From assembly GCA_028715025.1 (NCBI GenBank), contig JAQTLG010000080.1:1-7376 (forward strand): 7,376 bases of DNA, written 5' to 3'. A program made the translations under genes and the position numbers. The notes below the pieces were generated by a model. The model was given only the letters and a program-made list of their open reading frames with translations, did no database searches and was not told the origin of the DNA. Shown piece after piece: positions 5,930 through 7,376 of the stretch (positions are counted from its first letter, which is position 1; the number at the start of each line of letters is the position of its first letter). This DNA comes from Dehalococcoidia bacterium (GTDB lineage Bacteria > Chloroflexota > Dehalococcoidia > GIF9 > UBA5629).

Positions 5930-7376
5930 CTACTCCAGCTTCCGCAGGTCAACCCGCAATACCTTGCCCAGTATATTCTTGGGCAGCGCTTTGGTAAACT
6001 GCACCTTGCCCGGTGTCTTAAAAGAGGGCAGATACCGTTTACAGTGCTCTATTATCTCAGCCTCGCTGCATTGCTCACCCTCTCTGAGCACGATGAACGC
6101 TTTTATCTCCTCACCGTATATCCTGTCCTTGACTCCCACACAGCCCGCTTCCAGCACCTTGGGATGCCTGCAGACAACCTCTTCAACTTCCCTGGGCGAA
6201 ACGTTTTCTCCTCCGCGGATGATAATATCCTTCTTTCTATCAGTGATATAGAAGTAGCCATCCTGGTCCATGTAACCTATATCGCCGGTATGCAGCCAGC
6301 CGTTTTTAAGCGTCTCGGCCGTCTCTTCCGGCATATTCCAGTAACCTTTCATTACAGACGGTCCCCTGATAACCATCTCCCCCCTGCTTTCAGGCGGCAA
6401 CTCGTGATCCTGTTCGTCGAATATTTTCATTGTGTTGCACTTGAGCATGTTGACGCCGATGGAACCGATCTTTGGAGGGCGCGTGGTGGGATTGCCCGCT
6501 GTCAGAGCGCCGGACTCCGTCAGGCCCCAGCCCTCGTGTATGTGGACGCCGGTCTTTTCCTTCCACTTGGATGCGATGCCCGGGTCGAGCGCCGCAGCTC
6601 CCGAGTTGCAGTATTTGAGTGAACTGAGGTCATATTTATCGAAGTCGGATTGGTCCAGCATATGAACGTACATAGTCGGCACCATAGCGATGTACTCGAT
6701 ACGCATCTCATGGATGTATTTAAGCGCCGCCGCCGGATTCCACCATTTCATTACCACATATCTGGCCCCGACCAGATTGCCGAAATTCATAAAAGACAGG
6801 CCGTACGAATGGCATAGCGGCAGTACTGCCAGAAATAATACTTGCCGGTCGTGTCCGGTAACCACCTGTCGAGTCTCTTCGATCTGGTAAGTTACCTTGT
6901 TAAGATCCCTGTGTATATTGGTCAACGTAGTGGGAGAACACATGGCTGTAAAATCGGCAAAGCAAACCGCGTTTATCCACAGCGAGAAGTGGGTGTGCAT
7001 TACGCCCTTGGGATTCCCGGTCGTGCCGGATGTGTAGATGAGCGCCGCCAGGTCGTCCGAATCCATCTCCTCCACCTTCAATTCACTGCTGGAGCTATCC
7101 ATCAGCTTTTTCAGGGAGATGGTATCCGGCTCATCGTCTTTATCAATCAGGATTATGTTCTTGAGACCCGGAGCATTTTTCTGCGCCTCTCTGATCCAGG
7201 GCAGGTAATCGGACGTCGTAATGGTCACCCCGGCGCCGCAATCCCTGTAAATGTGGGATATCTGGTCCGGCCGCAATATGGGATTCATGGGAACGGCGAT
7301 GGCGCCGATTTTATAGGCGGCATTGAACGCACAGCCGATCTCCGGGCAGTTCGGCAACTGAGTGACCACACGGTCT
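5930..7376 (-). CDS. AMP-forming acyl-CoA ligase, 5' end cut by window edge
   Basis: A second ANL-superfamily acid:CoA ligase. About 481 codons are visible and the N-terminal part (probably 50-80 residues) lies beyond the window: the frame is open to base 7376, reading DRVVTQLPNCPE, an internal motif of these enzymes. The GTG at 7369 is therefore not a true start. Visible motifs, in order: P-loop YTSGTTGNPKGVMH (about 6995-7036), LPLCHSYG, GWGLTESG, HTGDIGYMDQDG, DRKKDIIIRGGENVSPREVE, and a C-terminal LPKNILGKVLR with the catalytic Lys. The segment between the P-loop and LPLCHSYG is about 58 residues, some 20-25 longer than in E. coli FadD. The intact GGENVSPREVE differs from the ligase at 7-1680, so this is not a recent duplicate. 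It probably heads or continues an operon with the Fe-S and DUF3795 genes. Substrate unknown (fatty, dicarboxylic or aromatic acid). Confidence 0.93.
   Translation of the reverse strand, partial: DRVVTQLPNCPEIGCAFNAAYKIGAIAVPMNPILRPDQISHIYRDCGAGVTITTSDYLPWIREAQKNAPGLKNIILIDKDDEPDTISLKKLMDSSSSELKVEEMDSDDLAALIYTSGTTGNPKGVMHTHFSLWINAVCFADFTAMCSPTTLTNIHRDLNKVTYQIEETRQVVTGHDRQVLFLAVLPLCHSYGLSFMNFGNLVGARYVVMKWWNPAAALKYIHEMRIEYIAMVPTMYVHMLDQSDFDKYDLSSLKYCNSGAAALDPGIASKWKEKTGVHIHEGWGLTESGALTAGNPTTRPPKIGSIGVNMLKCNTMKIFDEQDHELPPESRGEMVIRGPSVMKGYWNMPEETAETLKNGWLHTGDIGYMDQDGYFYITDRKKDIIIRGGENVSPREVEEVVCRHPKVLEAGCVGVKDRIYGEEIKAFIVLREGEQCSEAEIIEHCKRYLPSFKTPGKVQFTKALPKNILGKVLRVDLRKLE

Noticed and set aside
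5921..6622. A 233-codon + strand frame opposite the second ligase
   Set aside because: It is antisense to well-conserved ligase motifs, and its translation has no domain or convincing start.
1..7376. Mobile element, CRISPR array, tRNA, rRNA or riboswitch
   Set aside because: No transposase or integrase, no regularly spaced direct repeats, no cloverleaf-like sequence and no long untranslated leader were seen; the genes are tightly packed.

Overview
The window (roughly 53-55 % GC by eye) looks like chromosomal DNA from an anaerobic bacterium that degrades fatty or aromatic acids. The mix of proteins suggests Chloroflexota, class Dehalococcoidia: two acyl-CoA ligases, a CARDB-type surface protein, a membrane-anchored M20 hydrolase, a cysteine-rich DUF3795 protein and a double-[4Fe-4S] QueG-like protein. 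This assignment is an inference from protein style; no rRNA or other marker gene is present.

Layout: six main protein genes form two facing blocks of three, which converge on a strong hairpin at 4244-4273. The left block (+ strand) holds a complete fatty-acyl-CoA ligase (7-1680), a secreted or lipid-anchored CARDB plus beta-sandwich protein (1731-2642), and a PM20D1/CPS1-like M20 metallohydrolase (2775-4238). The hydrolase has its own good promoter and Shine-Dalgarno. A long perfect inverted repeat (1692-1730) fills nearly all the space between the first two genes and ends exactly at the ATG of the second.

The right block (- strand) is probably one operon: a second acyl-CoA ligase whose 5' end lies beyond the window (7376-5930), a 4Fe-4S double-cluster protein (5887-4877), and a DUF3795 protein with a C-terminal zinc ribbon (4821-4303). 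Between the last two, a 20-codon reading frame joins its neighbours by ATGA overlaps at both ends. It may be a translational-coupling peptide.

Together the genes suggest acid activation and acyl-chain catabolism: two ligases make acyl-CoAs, and the M20 hydrolase could release acids from N-acyl amino acids or peptides outside the membrane. The Fe-S/DUF3795 pair has no assignable reaction. I see no mobile element, CRISPR array, tRNA or rRNA. There is no intergenic stretch longer than about 130 bases. I do not see a clearly new system; the points most worth checking are the bridging micro-ORF, the start-abutting hairpin and the hydrolase/ligase association.
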